NCBI RefSeq assembly: GCF_021390495.1
Contig: NZ_JAJEJP010000002.1
Location: 1,984,001 to 2,048,000 of the forward strand
Length of the DNA stretch: 64,000 nucleotides
Origin: Paraburkholderia sp. ZP32-5
Lineage (GTDB): Bacteria > Pseudomonadota > Gammaproteobacteria > Burkholderiales > Burkholderiaceae
Direction: 5' to 3'
Shown here: one piece after another, positions 44,308 to 53,251 of the stretch
Layout of the letters: every line of letters starts with the position of its first letter
Position numbering within the stretch: position 1 is the first letter of the stretch
Program-made: the position numbers and the translations under genes
Notes under the pieces: model-generated
What the model was told of the DNA's origin: nothing
Seen by the model: the letters and a program-made list of their open reading frames with translations, nothing else
Databases searched by the model: none

Positions 44308-45762
44308 TTATTGATCGATCGCGAGCCACACCGCTTTCGGCTCGGTGAAGTTCTCGATCGCCACGTCGCCGTGCTCGCGGCCGAAACCCGAATCTCCGGA
44401 GCCGCCCCACGGCAGACGCACATCGGTATAGCCATAGGTATTGATCCACACGGTGCCCGCCTTCAGATCGCGCGCAACGCGATGCACCCGGCCGAGATCC
44501 GCGCTCCACACGCCGGCCGCGAGACTATACGCGGTGCCGTTGGCGATTCTGAGCGCATCGGCTTCGTCGTTGAAACGGATCACGCTGGCCACCGGCCCGA
44601 AGATCTCTTCCTGCGAAATACGCATTTCGTGCTCGACATTGGCAAACACGGTCGGCTCGACGAAAAAGCCGCGCTCGCCGACGCGCGCACCGCCTGTGAC
44701 AAGTGACGCGCCTTCCGAGCGCCCGGTATCGACATAGCCGAGCACCGTCTTCATCTGCGCGGCGGAAATCAGCGGCCCCATCGAGGTTTCCTTCGCCGAC
44801 GGATCGCCGACCTTGATCGACTTCGCGCGCGCGGCCAGACGTTCGACGACTTCGTCATACACGTCGCGATGCGCAAGAATCCGCGAGCCCGCGGAGCACA
44901 CCTGGCCCGTATTGAAGAACACGCCGGACGCGGCGGCGCGCACCGCATTGTCGAGATTCGCATCGGCGAAAATCACGTTCGCCGACTTGCCGCCAAGCTC
45001 CAGCGTCACGCGTTTGAAGTTGCCCGCCGCGCCTTGCAGAATGCCTCGGCCGACCGAAGGCGAACCGGTGAACGTTACTTTATCGATGCCCGGATGCGAG
45101 ACCAGCGCATCGCCGACCACACTGCCCTTGCCGGTCACGATATTCAGCACGCCCGGCGGCACGCCTGCTTCGAGCGCGAGTTCGCCGATGCGCAACGCGG
45201 TGAGCGGCGTGATCTCCGCGGGCTTGACGATCAGCGTGCAGCCGCACGCGAGCGCCGGCGCGATCTTCCACATGCCGATCATCAGCGGAAAATTCCACGG
45301 CACGATCGCGGCGACCACGCCAACCGGCTCGCGCAACGTGTACGTCAACGCATCGGGACGGGTCGGCACGACCTGGCCGTTGATCTTGTCGCACCAGCCC
45401 GCGTAATACTCGACCGTATCGATCGCGGCGGGAATGTCCTGGCGCATCACCGCGGAAATCGGTTTGCCGCCGTCGAGACTTTCGAGCGCGGCGAGTTCTT
45501 CGAGATTGGCGCGCATCAGACCGGCGAGCCGCTGCAGAATGCGCCCACGTTCAGCGGCTCGGATCGAGTTCCACACCTTCAGCGCGCTGCGCGCCGCGCG
45601 CACCGCGGTATCCACATCGGCCGCGCTGCCTTGCGCCACTCGTGCGATCGGCTCTTCGGTGGCCGGATTGATATCGACGGAATATTCCCCGGTGCCTGGC
45701 GGCAGGCGCTTACCGTCGATCAGCAGATCATGGTGCCTGAGGTCGGTTTGAGTTTCCATCAT
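44308..45762 (-). CDS. NAD(P)-dependent aldehyde dehydrogenase
   Basis: A 484-residue ALDH-superfamily enzyme that oxidises an aldehyde to the acid. Visible: the coenzyme block VVAAIVPWNFPLMIGMWK, the Gly-rich turn FTGSPSVGRGI, the general base Glu in TLELGGKSANV, the catalytic Cys in FFNTGQVCSAGSR, and the late motif SQEEIFGPVASVIRF. Length and end (ENFTEPKAVWL) resemble betaine- or gamma-aminobutyraldehyde-type dehydrogenases, but substrate is not decidable. Two in-frame ATGs (45762, 45759) follow an AAGGAG. It shares a strand with a LysR gene 88 bp upstream and lies in the formyl-CoA locus. Confidence 0.92.
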   Translation of the reverse strand: MMETQTDLRHHDLLIDGKRLPPGTGEYSVDINPATEEPIARVAQGSAADVDTAVRAARSALKVWNSIRAAERGRILQRLAGLMRANLEELAALESLDGGKPISAVMRQDIPAAIDTVEYYAGWCDKINGQVVPTRPDALTYTLREPVGVVAAIVPWNFPLMIGMWKIAPALACGCTLIVKPAEITPLTALRIGELALEAGVPPGVLNIVTGKGSVVGDALVSHPGIDKVTFTGSPSVGRGILQGAAGNFKRVTLELGGKSANVIFADANLDNAVRAAASGVFFNTGQVCSAGSRILAHRDVYDEVVERLAARAKSIKVGDPSAKETSMGPLISAAQMKTVLGYVDTGRSEGASLVTGGARVGERGFFVEPTVFANVEHEMRISQEEIFGPVASVIRFNDEADALRIANGTAYSLAAGVWSADLGRVHRVARDLKAGTVWINTYGYTDVRLPWGGSGDSGFGREHGDVAIENFTEPKAVWLAIDQ

Positions 45763-45850
45763 GAAGCTCCTTGAGTAGGACGTTATGTGGCCTGGCGGCG
45801 CATCGATCGACGACCGCTATTGACTCGCTGCGTTGCGACCGGCAGCCGGT

Positions 45851-46843
45851 CTAGGGTTCATGCAAAAGACTGCCGCCCTGCGTTACGGGCGGCCAGGCGA
45901 AGGTTGGCGCAAGCGGGCTCGCGTTATCGCCGCACGCGCCGCTATGTACAGGCGCATGCACGGCTGCCGTGAACTGCGCCCAGGCCGCCGCCGCATTCGG
46001 ACGCAGCGAACGGTTGCGTCGATGCGCAAGCACAGTGGTGAGCGTCGCTTCGGGAAGCAGCGGACGGCTGATCAGCGCAGCATTCGGTAACGGGCAGTAG
46101 GCATCGACCGGCAGGATGCCGATGCCCAGACCCAGTTCGACCATTCGCGTTACCGCCGCGACGTGCCCGAGTTCCTGTATCGGTCTGCGTTTCAATTCAT
46201 GCGCGACGAGGCTCGGTTCGAGTGCCGCGCGCACGCCCGTGTCGGCATTGAGCGTAATCAGCGGCCATTCGCGCAACTCGCGCCATGCGACGCTATCGCG
46301 CCGCGCGAGCGGATGCGTGGATGGCATCACCGCATGAAACGGGGTGGTGAAAAGAACTTGCGCATGCAACAGGTGGCGATCGAACGGCTCGGTCATCGAC
46401 ACTACGCCGAAGTCCACCTCGCCGTGCTCGACGCTCGCGAGTGCACCGCCTTGCGGCTGATCCCGAACCGACACCATCAGTTCGGGAAACGCGCGCGCGC
46501 AGCGTGCGAGCGCGTGCGGCACCCAGCCTGACGACAGCACGGGATTGCTCGCCAACACCACGACGCCTGTATGGCCATCGTGCGCGGCGCGCTCTTCGAG
46601 CAAGGTCAATTCGATTTCGTCGAGCAGGCCGCCGATTCTTCGCTCAAGGCTCGCACCCGCCTTCGTCAGTTCGACCTGACGCGTGGTGCGGTCGAACAGC
46701 TTCAGTTCAAGCGCCTCTTCGAGTTCGCGCACGCAACGGCTCACCGCCGATTGCGTCAGATCGAAGTCGCGCGCGGCACGCGTAAAACTTCGCTCACGCG
46801 CGACCGCAACGAACACCTTGAGTTGCTGCAGCGAAACATTCAT
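45851..46843 (-). CDS. LysR-family transcriptional regulator
   Basis: A 330-residue LTTR. The DNA-binding HTH is FTRAARDFDLTQSAVSRCVR (residues about 20-39) with LKLFDRTTRQVELTKAG after it. The effector domain spans about 90-295, and an extra ~35-residue Ala/Pro-rich tail follows. It sits between the ALDH gene and the OxlT-type antiporter gene, all on the minus strand, so it may control either. No SD is clear before ATG 46843. The ligand is unknown. Confidence 0.87.
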   Translation of the reverse strand: MNVSLQQLKVFVAVARERSFTRAARDFDLTQSAVSRCVRELEEALELKLFDRTTRQVELTKAGASLERRIGGLLDEIELTLLEERAAHDGHTGVVVLASNPVLSSGWVPHALARCARAFPELMVSVRDQPQGGALASVEHGEVDFGVVSMTEPFDRHLLHAQVLFTTPFHAVMPSTHPLARRDSVAWRELREWPLITLNADTGVRAALEPSLVAHELKRRPIQELGHVAAVTRMVELGLGIGILPVDAYCPLPNAALISRPLLPEATLTTVLAHRRNRSLRPNAAAAWAQFTAAVHAPVHSGACGDNASPLAPTFAWPPVTQGGSLLHEP

Positions 46844-46873
46844 GGCGTCGGTTCGGCTCGCGCGCGTCGCACG

Positions 46874-48229
46874 TTATTCGCCCGTCTGCTCGGGCCAGTG
46901 ACTCATCCGCGACGCGTTGCCGTTGCCGCTTCCCGCCATCGCGAGCACGCCCTGCTGCTGCGGTTCATTGTGCGATTCGATAAAGCGCCGGCGCATCGGC
47001 TCGAGGATGAATTTCGCCGAGATGCCCGCGACGATCGTGATCACGGCGGAGACGATGAAGACCAGGTTCCAGCCGCCCGTCGCCGCCAGTATCGACGCGA
47101 TCGGCACCACCAGCGAAGCCGTGCCTTTCGCGGTGTACAGCGTACCGGCATTGGCTGCCGCATACCGGCTGCCGAACGTATCGGCGCAAGTCGCCGGGAA
47201 GATCGAGAAGATCTCGCCCCAGAACAGGAAGATCAACGCGGCGAACACCATGAACGCATACGGATTGCTGCCGAATTGCATCATGCCGAGCAGCGCGAGA
47301 CCTTCGCCGATAAAGATCATGAACATCGTGTTTTCACGGCCGATCTTGTCCGAAATGAAACCGCACAGCGGACGCGTCAGGCCGTTGAAGATGTTATCGA
47401 TCGACAACGTGAGCGTCAGCAGCGGCAACGTCGCGCCGAAGACCGTCATCGGAATGCGGGCAAGGCCCCAGTCTTTCGCGATCGGCCCGATCTGCGCGGT
47501 GGCCATCAGACCGCCCGCCGCGACCGCGACGAACGACGCATACATCACCCAGAACACCGGCGTGCGGATCATCTGCCGCGCCGGGAAGTCGACCTTCGAC
47601 ACCACGAACTTCGTTTTGCGCGCCGCCTGCTGCCGCAACATCGGACGAATCAACAGCATCGCGAGCAGCAGAATGCTGATCCCCTGCACGAGGCCGAAGA
47701 AAAAGAACGTGTCCTCATAGCCGCGGCGCGTGATCATGTTCGCAATCGGAATTACCGTCAGCGCGGCGCCCGCGCCGAAACCCGCGGCCGTCAGACCCGC
47801 GGCGAGACCGCGCCGGTCGGGGAACAGTTTCAGCGCATTGCCGACGCAGGTGCCGTACACGCCGCCCGCGCCTATGCCGCCGATCACCGCCGCAACGTAC
47901 AGCGTGCCGAGTGTGGTCGCCTGCGAATTGAGCACCCACGATAGGCCCGCGCAGATCGCGCCGCCCGCCACCACCGGACGCGGGCCGAATTTATCGACGA
48001 GCCAGCCTTCGAACGGCACCAGCCATGTCTCGGTCAGGATGAAGATCGAGAATGCGAGCTGGATCGACGCCTCGCTCCAGTTATGCCGCGCATGCATCGG
48101 CGCCACGAACAACGTCCACGCATATTGCAGATTCGCCACCAGCGCCATGCACACCATGCCGATGACCAGTTGCCACCACCGATTCCGCCAGAACGTGCCG
48201 CCGGTTGTTTGCTGGGTGATATTGTCCAT
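46874..48229 (-). CDS. oxlT: Oxalate/formate antiporter, OxlT-type MFS (OFA family)
   Basis: A 451-residue 12-helix inner-membrane transporter of the OFA family. It begins FWRNRWWQLVIGMVCM, has NLQYAWTLFVAPM in helix 1 and GVYGTCVGNALKLFPDRRG in loop 4-5. In the helix-11 region the block LYTAKGTASLVVP keeps the lysine matching Lys355 of Oxalobacter OxlT, which binds the oxalate carboxylate, so dicarboxylate (oxalate) exchange with formate is a reasonable prediction. ATG 48229 is preferred over GTG 48244 because GGAG and AAGG lie between them. It is divergent from a LysR gene (48654) that probably controls it. Confidence 0.9.
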   Translation of the reverse strand: MDNITQQTTGGTFWRNRWWQLVIGMVCMALVANLQYAWTLFVAPMHARHNWSEASIQLAFSIFILTETWLVPFEGWLVDKFGPRPVVAGGAICAGLSWVLNSQATTLGTLYVAAVIGGIGAGGVYGTCVGNALKLFPDRRGLAAGLTAAGFGAGAALTVIPIANMITRRGYEDTFFFFGLVQGISILLLAMLLIRPMLRQQAARKTKFVVSKVDFPARQMIRTPVFWVMYASFVAVAAGGLMATAQIGPIAKDWGLARIPMTVFGATLPLLTLTLSIDNIFNGLTRPLCGFISDKIGRENTMFMIFIGEGLALLGMMQFGSNPYAFMVFAALIFLFWGEIFSIFPATCADTFGSRYAAANAGTLYTAKGTASLVVPIASILAATGGWNLVFIVSAVITIVAGISAKFILEPMRRRFIESHNEPQQQGVLAMAGSGNGNASRMSHWPEQTGE

Positions 48230-48602
48230 GAGCCTTGTCTCCACTATTTATTTAGTGCAGCCGGCCTAAGCGCCGTGCTGGATGCGTACCACCTTATTGT
48301 TATGTCCGAAAATACTTCGCTGTTCCGGAAGATTGAAAATTGGTGCCGCGTAGTGCGCTTTCGCAAAGCGTCCGACTCGAATTTCTCAAAGCGAATTCTT
48401 TCTTTATTCCGATCAGAGTCGCCCGCGCCGGCGGTAAGCATTACAGCCTATATCCCGCTATTTAGTGCGCTGTACCGCACATCTTTGCGTTAACCCGAGT
48501 ACTTTGCCCGCATTAGGCAAATATCACTGAATACTTCATCGAGTACTACGACGGCAATTTCGCAAGCTATAAGATGCATGCTAGGGTCAATGCTGAATTA
48601 CT
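48230..48602. other. Divergent intergenic region between oxlT and lysR
   Basis: About 370 bp, AT-richer than its surroundings, between the divergent oxlT and lysR genes (the LysR dyad itself is annotated separately at its right end). It contains several TACTT/ATACTT and TTTAGTGC direct elements (TTTAGTGC at 48251 and 48461) but no gene. It should carry the oxlT promoter. Confidence 0.4.
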
Positions 48603-48625
48603 CATAATTAAAGTTTGTTATTATG
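48603..48625 (+). promoter_or_regulatory. LysR-type operator, CATAAT-N11-ATTATG
   Basis: CATAAT and ATTATG form a perfect inverted repeat with an 11-bp spacer, the T-N11-A architecture recognised by LysR-type regulators. It lies 28 bp upstream of the lysR start at 48654. The spacer contains, on the minus strand, AAACTTTAAT, which recurs as AAACTTTAAC at 43132 and 49619. Confidence 0.75.
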
Positions 48626-48653
48626 TTGATTCACAATTCCTTATACATCGACC

Positions 48654-49601
48654 ATGACGATGCGCAATGCGACTCTGCGGCAACTGAAGGTCTTTGAAAC
48701 GGTCGCGCGGCACCTCAGTTTTTCGCGCGCCGCCGAGGAATTGCATCTGACGCAGCCGGCCGTTTCGACTCAGGTCCGGCAACTGGAAGACCATGCCGGA
48801 TTGCCGCTTTTCGAGCAGCTCGGCAAAAAGATCTATCTGACGCCGGCCGGCACCGAAATGCTGCACTACAGCCGCGCGATCATGCAGCAGTTCCATGAAG
48901 TCGACGAAGCGATGAGTCAGTTGAAAGGCGTCTCCGGCGGCAAGCTCAATGTCGCGGTAATCAGCGCGGGCGACTACTTCTTTCCGCGGCTGCTGGCCGA
49001 ATTCACGCGCCGTTATTCGGGTGTCGATCTGAATCTCGCGGTCCACAATCGCGAAGAACTGCTGCATCAACTCGCGACCAATCAGACCGATCTTGCCGTC
49101 ATGGTGCGTCCGCCGCACGAAACCGACGCGACCAATGAACCGTTTGCGCCGCATCCGTACGTGATCGTCGCGGCGCCCACGCATCCGCTTGCGCACAAAC
49201 GCAACATCAAGTTCAGCCAGCTCGCGAACGAAGCGTTCATCGTGCGCGAGCGCGGCTCGGACACGTGGAATTCGATGGAAGAAGGCTTTGCCGGACGACT
49301 GTCCAATCTGAAGATTGCCATGGAGATCAAAAGTACCGAGACGATCAAGCAGGCAGTGATTGCCGGAATGGGCATTGCATTCCTGTCCGCGCATACGATC
49401 AGCCTCGAATTGCAATTGGGTCATCTGGTTGTACTCGATGTCGAGAGCTTTCCGGTCATGCTGAACTGGTATGTCGTGCATCGCAAGAATAAACGGCTGC
49501 CGCCGGTCGCGGTTGCCTTCAAACGCTTCCTGATGGAGGAAGGCGCGAATCTGATCGAGAAGATCACTCGCGTGAAGGAACTGAGCGTGCATAAGTCGTA
49601 G
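48654..49601 (+). CDS. LysR-family regulator (CbbR-like), likely regulator of oxlT
   Basis: A 315-residue LTTR. The N-terminal HTH is FSRAAEELHLTQPAVSTQVR, followed by LPLFEQLGKKIYLTPAG, a sequence style close to CbbR/CysB-like regulators of central carbon genes. The effector domain covers about 93-300 (LNVAVISAGDYFFPRLLAEF). It is divergent from oxlT and has a good T-N11-A site just upstream, implying autoregulation and control of oxlT. Shared motif copies suggest that it also acts on the panE-like gene (43249) and the 104-residue gene just downstream (49698). ATGs at 48654 and 48660 are possible starts. Confidence 0.9.
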   Translation: MTMRNATLRQLKVFETVARHLSFSRAAEELHLTQPAVSTQVRQLEDHAGLPLFEQLGKKIYLTPAGTEMLHYSRAIMQQFHEVDEAMSQLKGVSGGKLNVAVISAGDYFFPRLLAEFTRRYSGVDLNLAVHNREELLHQLATNQTDLAVMVRPPHETDATNEPFAPHPYVIVAAPTHPLAHKRNIKFSQLANEAFIVRERGSDTWNSMEEGFAGRLSNLKIAMEIKSTETIKQAVIAGMGIAFLSAHTISLELQLGHLVVLDVESFPVMLNWYVVHRKNKRLPPVAVAFKRFLMEEGANLIEKITRVKELSVHKS

Positions 49602-49617
49602 GCTATAAAAACCCAAT

Positions 49618-49631
49618 AAAACTTTAACTAT
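49618..49631 (+). promoter_or_regulatory. Second copy of AAAACTTTAACTAT, upstream of the 104-aa gene
   Basis: AAAACTTTAACTAT lies inside a small dyad CAATA-N10-TATTG (49614-49633), 66 bp before ATG 49698. It is identical to the 14-mer at 43131-43144. It probably binds the LysR regulator encoded immediately upstream. Confidence 0.6.
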
Positions 49632-49697
49632 TGCAAATCGATCGGCGCTTCTATGCTGCAAGCGAGTTCTCTCACTTGCGAGCCCAGGAGGCCCATC

Positions 49698-50012
49698 ATG
49701 AACCACGCTCAGGTCCAATCCCAATCCGGCACGCGCAATACGCGCACCAGCGCGGATCGCGAAGATCGTCCCGACGACGCGCATCTGAGCGCCTATAACG
49801 CGGCATTCAGCGATCTGGGTCTGCGTTTTCGCTGGGACCGCGCGACGCTCGATATGCTGAACGAATTCAATGGCGAATTGGCGCGCATTACCGCGTATAT
49901 CGAGCGCTATCACCGTCATTTGCATAGCGCATACGATGCAAACTTTCTCGCGCAATTGATCCTGCAAAGAAAGAACCAGTACTACAGCGAATTCGCAGTC
50001 ACCGGTGCTTGA
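49698..50012 (+). CDS. Conserved-looking hypothetical protein, 104 aa
   Basis: Not recognised. A 104-residue soluble protein with a polar, disordered N-terminal ~35 residues and a helical C-terminal part rich in Tyr, Arg and His (FNGELARITAYIERYHRHLH, then AQLILQRKNQYYSEF). No cysteine. ATG 49698 has AGGAGG 6 nt upstream, an excellent ribosome site; the frame from 49653 is rejected. It follows lysR by 96 bp and carries its own copy of the AAAACTTTAACTAT motif, so it is probably part of the same regulon as oxlT. Confidence 0.72.
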   Translation: MNHAQVQSQSGTRNTRTSADREDRPDDAHLSAYNAAFSDLGLRFRWDRATLDMLNEFNGELARITAYIERYHRHLHSAYDANFLAQLILQRKNQYYSEFAVTGA

Positions 50013-50092
50013 ACGCATCGGCGAAGATTCGGGCGGCGGGACTCTGGTCCCGCCATCTGCGCTATTTCCGTGAATGAGTGGTGCATTCATGG

Positions 50093-51055
50093 TTAGCGAC
50101 GCGTCGTCAAATGAGCCGGCCGTCTGCGCGTGCACTCGCGCTGACGGCCATTGCCGCGTCTGCCGTCGCCGAGGCCGAGACCGCGACGATGCGGGTAAGC
50201 ACTCGTGCGCACGATGCCAGATTCGGCATCGCGCAACGTCCACGCCGGTTCTTCTCCGCCATGCCATTCGAGGTTCGATAGCAGACCACGCTCGCCGACG
50301 AGTTTGCCGGCGCTCAGGCCATCGCTGCGCGCGGCAAATGCATGGATATGCAAAGTACAGCCGTCGCCAACCGTTGCGTGCACAGCTTCGCCCACGCCCC
50401 CACGGCTCACCATCAGATGCACCCCCATCGCGGCGGCCAGCGCGCTCATCGCGAGCAACGCGGCGAGTCCGACAGGCTGGGCCTGCTCAGTGACGAACCC
50501 GTAGCCGAGCCAGCCGCATAACAGCACCGCGAACAGATTGACGACATGATGACCCGGACGCGCAACCGCTTCGAGTTGCAGCGCACCGCGCAGCTTGCAG
50601 AACGCAATCGCGGACGCCGCGAAAATCAGCGCGCCGATAAACACCGCTGCGTAAAGCTCGATGCGCTCAGTGTTGGCGCGCGCCACCACCGACAGATAAC
50701 GCGCCACGCCCACCGACACGACCGCCAAACCCATGCCGCTGCCGAGCAACGCGACGAGTCCCGGCCGGCGTGTCAGATCGCAGCCGCGCGCGCGCCATGC
50801 GCCGAGCGCGCTGCCGGCCACGGCCGCGTCGATCACATTGAGGCTGGCACCCAGACCCGCCGCGAGCATCGCGACAAGTACCGACGACAACACACCCGCG
50901 CACCAGTAGGGCCGCTGCATCGAGCGCCAGCTGAACTGCCGTTGTCCGATCGCGGCCAACGCCGCCGTCAGCACCGCGACCGACGCTGCGGCCATAGCCG
51001 CCGCGAGCGGCACGCCCACGCTCATCCACACGGCACTTCCACCGGCTTGCGGCAT
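50093..51055 (-). CDS. Truncated PntB-like membrane protein (transhydrogenase beta, dII part only)
   Basis: A 320-residue protein. Residues ~15-215 align by eye with the membrane domain of NAD(P) transhydrogenase subunit beta: LVALLGSGMGLAVVSVG (PntB LVAILHSFVGLAAVLVG), AVFIGALIFAASAIAFCKLRG (in part) and a late AALLAMSALAAAMGVHLMVS. The proton-channel His91 of E. coli PntB is Gly here, and the NADP(H)-binding domain III is absent; the last ~100 residues are unrelated, polar and Arg-rich. It cannot be a working PntB. ATG 51055 has GGAGG 7 nt upstream, so it is probably still translated. It lies 96 bp downstream of the FAH-family gene in the frc operon strand. Confidence 0.72.
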   Translation of the reverse strand: MPQAGGSAVWMSVGVPLAAAMAAASVAVLTAALAAIGQRQFSWRSMQRPYWCAGVLSSVLVAMLAAGLGASLNVIDAAVAGSALGAWRARGCDLTRRPGLVALLGSGMGLAVVSVGVARYLSVVARANTERIELYAAVFIGALIFAASAIAFCKLRGALQLEAVARPGHHVVNLFAVLLCGWLGYGFVTEQAQPVGLAALLAMSALAAAMGVHLMVSRGGVGEAVHATVGDGCTLHIHAFAARSDGLSAGKLVGERGLLSNLEWHGGEEPAWTLRDAESGIVRTSAYPHRRGLGLGDGRRGNGRQRECTRRRPAHLTTRR

Positions 51056-51151
51056 GCGTGATCCTCCGTGATGCGATGCATCGGTACGACGCGGATCCGA
51101 TTGCGCGGTTTGGCCGCGCGCTCAGACGGCGTTCGTGGTATCGCCCAACCG

Positions 51152-51955
51152 TTACTGCACTGCCGCCTTCGACGCTTCGCCCGGCGCGGCGGCGCTCAAG
51201 CTATTGGTCAGCGTGCCGATGCCGTCGATCGTGACCGACACCGTTGCGCCGTCCTTGATCGAGCCGACCCCGAGCGACGTTCCGCACGCGATCACATCAC
51301 CGGGCTCGAGCGTCAGATCCTGCGAAATCAGACTCACCTGCTCGGCTGGCGAAAAAACCATATCGGCGAGCGGATAGTTCTGCCGCTCGACGCCGTCGAG
51401 CGTCGTCACCAGATGCGCGTGCTGCCACGCGAAGCCGGAGACGATGGCCGGCCCGATGCAGCAGAACGTATCGAATCCTTTGGCGCGGCACCACTGCGGA
51501 AAATGCGGATTCTCGTTCAGCAGATCGGCGGCGGTCACGTCGTTGACGAGCGTATAGCCGAAAATCGCCGCCTCGGCCTCGCGTATATCGACGTCGCGGC
51601 AACGCTTGCCGATCACGATACCGAGTTCGCCCTCGTAGACGATCTTGCCCGCGTAATGACGCGGCCTGCGGATCGTCTCGCCCGCGCCGATCACCGAGGC
51701 CGCCGGCTTCAGCAGAAACAGCGGATGCGTGGGCACGGGCTTTTCGAGCTTCGCCGCCAGCGCGTGATAGTTGTTCCACAGTGCGACGATCTTGCCGGGC
51801 GCGCATGGCGCCAGCGGCGTCAGCGTACGCATCGACAGCACCGCGCCGGTCGGCACCGGCTGCTCGAGACTTTCGTACTCGTGCAGATAAGCGCCTTCGA
51901 CGCGGCCAAACACGATACCGCCGTCGCTCGACATAAACCGCATCCACGTATCCAT
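51152..51955 (-). CDS. Fumarylacetoacetate hydrolase-family protein
   Basis: A 267-residue metal-dependent hydrolase of the FAHD fold. The Glu metal ligands are in YEGELGIVIGKRCRDV, and the blocks IFGYTLVNDVTAADL, GFDTFCCIGPAIV and LEPGDVIACGTSLGVGS are typical. Members hydrolyse or decarboxylate acylpyruvates and related 2-oxo acids (fumarylpyruvate, oxaloacetate). The real substrate is unknown. GAGGAG lies 6 nt upstream of ATG 51955; 25 bp separate it from frc, so frc and this gene are co-transcribed, which implies a role in the same pathway. Confidence 0.9.
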   Translation of the reverse strand: MDTWMRFMSSDGGIVFGRVEGAYLHEYESLEQPVPTGAVLSMRTLTPLAPCAPGKIVALWNNYHALAAKLEKPVPTHPLFLLKPAASVIGAGETIRRPRHYAGKIVYEGELGIVIGKRCRDVDIREAEAAIFGYTLVNDVTAADLLNENPHFPQWCRAKGFDTFCCIGPAIVSGFAWQHAHLVTTLDGVERQNYPLADMVFSPAEQVSLISQDLTLEPGDVIACGTSLGVGSIKDGATVSVTIDGIGTLTNSLSAAAPGEASKAAVQ

Positions 51956-51980
51956 ACGTCGCTCCTCGCGCGCCGCGCCG

Positions 51981-53228
51981 TTAGATCGCGCCGGCCGTGC
52001 GCAATGCGCTGATCTGCTCGGGCGAATAGCCGAGTTCGGCCATCACTTCATCCGTATGTTCGCCGAGCAACGGCGAGCGCTGGACGTCGGTCGGGCTGTC
52101 GGACAGTTTGATCGGATTGCCGACCGTCAGATACTTGCCGCGCTGCGGATGATCGACTTCGACGATCGTGCCGGTCTTGCGCAGCGACGGCTCCGCGGCG
52201 ATCTCCTTCATCGACAGGATCGGGCCGCACGGAATGTCGTGCTTGTTGAGGATCTCCATCGCCTCGAACTTGGTCTTCGTCATCGTCCAGCGTTCGATTT
52301 CGGCGAAGATCTCCTTCAGACGCGGCAAACGCGCGGGCGCGGTCGCGTAGTCAGGGTCCGTCGCCCACTCCTCCTTGCCGATCACATTGCAGATCTTCGC
52401 CCACACCGGCGCCTGCGTGATGAAGTAGATATACGCGTTCGGGTCGGTCTCCCAGCCCTTGCACTTCAGAATCCAGCCAGGCTGCCCGCCGCCCGACGCA
52501 TTGCCCGAGCGCGGCACCGCTTCGCCGAACTCGCCGTTCGGATATTGCGGATACTCCTTCATCACGCCGGTGCGATCGAGCCGCTGCTGATCGCGCAGCT
52601 TCACGCGGCACAGATTCAGCACGCCGTCCTGCATCGCGGCGAGCACGCGCTGACCGCGTCCGCTATGCGTGCGCTGATACAGCGCGGTGACGATGCCGAG
52701 CGCGAGATGCAGGCCGGTGCCGCTATCGCCGATCTGCGCGCCGGTCACCGTCGGCGGGCCGTCGTCGAAACCGGTCGTCGATGCCGCGCCGCCCGCGCAT
52801 TGCGCGACGTTCTCATAGACTTTGCAATCCTCGTACGGTCCAGGCCCGAAGCCCTTGACCGATGCCACGATCATGCGCGGATTGAGTTCCTGAATCCGCT
52901 CCCACGTAAAGCCCATCCGATCGAGCGCGCCCGGTGCAAAGTTCTCGACCAGCACGTCGCATTTGCGAATCAGCGCTTCGAGTACCTGCTTGCCTTCGGG
53001 ATTCTTCGTATCGATCGTCACCGATCGCTTGTTGTGATTGAGCATCGTGAAGTAGAGGCTGTCCACGTCGGGAATATCGCGCAGTTGCTCCCGCGTAATA
53101 TCGCCCGCGCCCGCGCGCTCCACCTTGATCACGTCCGCGCCGAACCACGCGAGCAACTGCGTGCAGGTCGGACCCGATTGCACATGTGTGAAATCGAGGA
53201 TGCGCACACCATCGAGTGCCTTGGCCAT
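51981..53228 (-). CDS. frc: Formyl-CoA:oxalate CoA-transferase (class III)
   Basis: A 415-residue class III CoA-transferase strongly resembling E. coli YfdW and Oxalobacter FRC along its whole length: [35 protein letters not shown], the catalytic Asp in [24 protein letters not shown] and [15 protein letters not shown]. It moves CoA from formyl-CoA to oxalate (or another acid). Two positions that are invariant in the FRCs I recall differ: the Gly loop reads ASGGGQPGW, where others have AGGGGQPGW, and TTGFDDGPP replaces TTGFWDGPP. AGGAG precedes ATG 53228. Its upstream partner is the ThDP enzyme 23 bp away. Confidence 0.93.
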   Translation of the reverse strand: MAKALDGVRILDFTHVQSGPTCTQLLAWFGADVIKVERAGAGDITREQLRDIPDVDSLYFTMLNHNKRSVTIDTKNPEGKQVLEALIRKCDVLVENFAPGALDRMGFTWERIQELNPRMIVASVKGFGPGPYEDCKVYENVAQCAGGAASTTGFDDGPPTVTGAQIGDSGTGLHLALGIVTALYQRTHSGRGQRVLAAMQDGVLNLCRVKLRDQQRLDRTGVMKEYPQYPNGEFGEAVPRSGNASGGGQPGWILKCKGWETDPNAYIYFITQAPVWAKICNVIGKEEWATDPDYATAPARLPRLKEIFAEIERWTMTKTKFEAMEILNKHDIPCGPILSMKEIAAEPSLRKTGTIVEVDHPQRGKYLTVGNPIKLSDSPTDVQRSPLLGEHTDEVMAELGYSPEQISALRTAGAI

Positions 53229-53251
53229 GTCGTCTCTCCTGAAAGATGCGT

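Noticed and set aside
48621-50267. 548-codon open frame on the minus strand
   Set aside because: It runs antisense across the lysR gene, the 104-aa gene and the start of the region beyond; its translation is Arg/His-rich with no domain, a shadow of high-GC genes.
50093-50420. PntB domain III restored by a frameshift
   Set aside because: The other two minus-strand frames after the last PntB-like segment were translated and do not resume PntB sequence.
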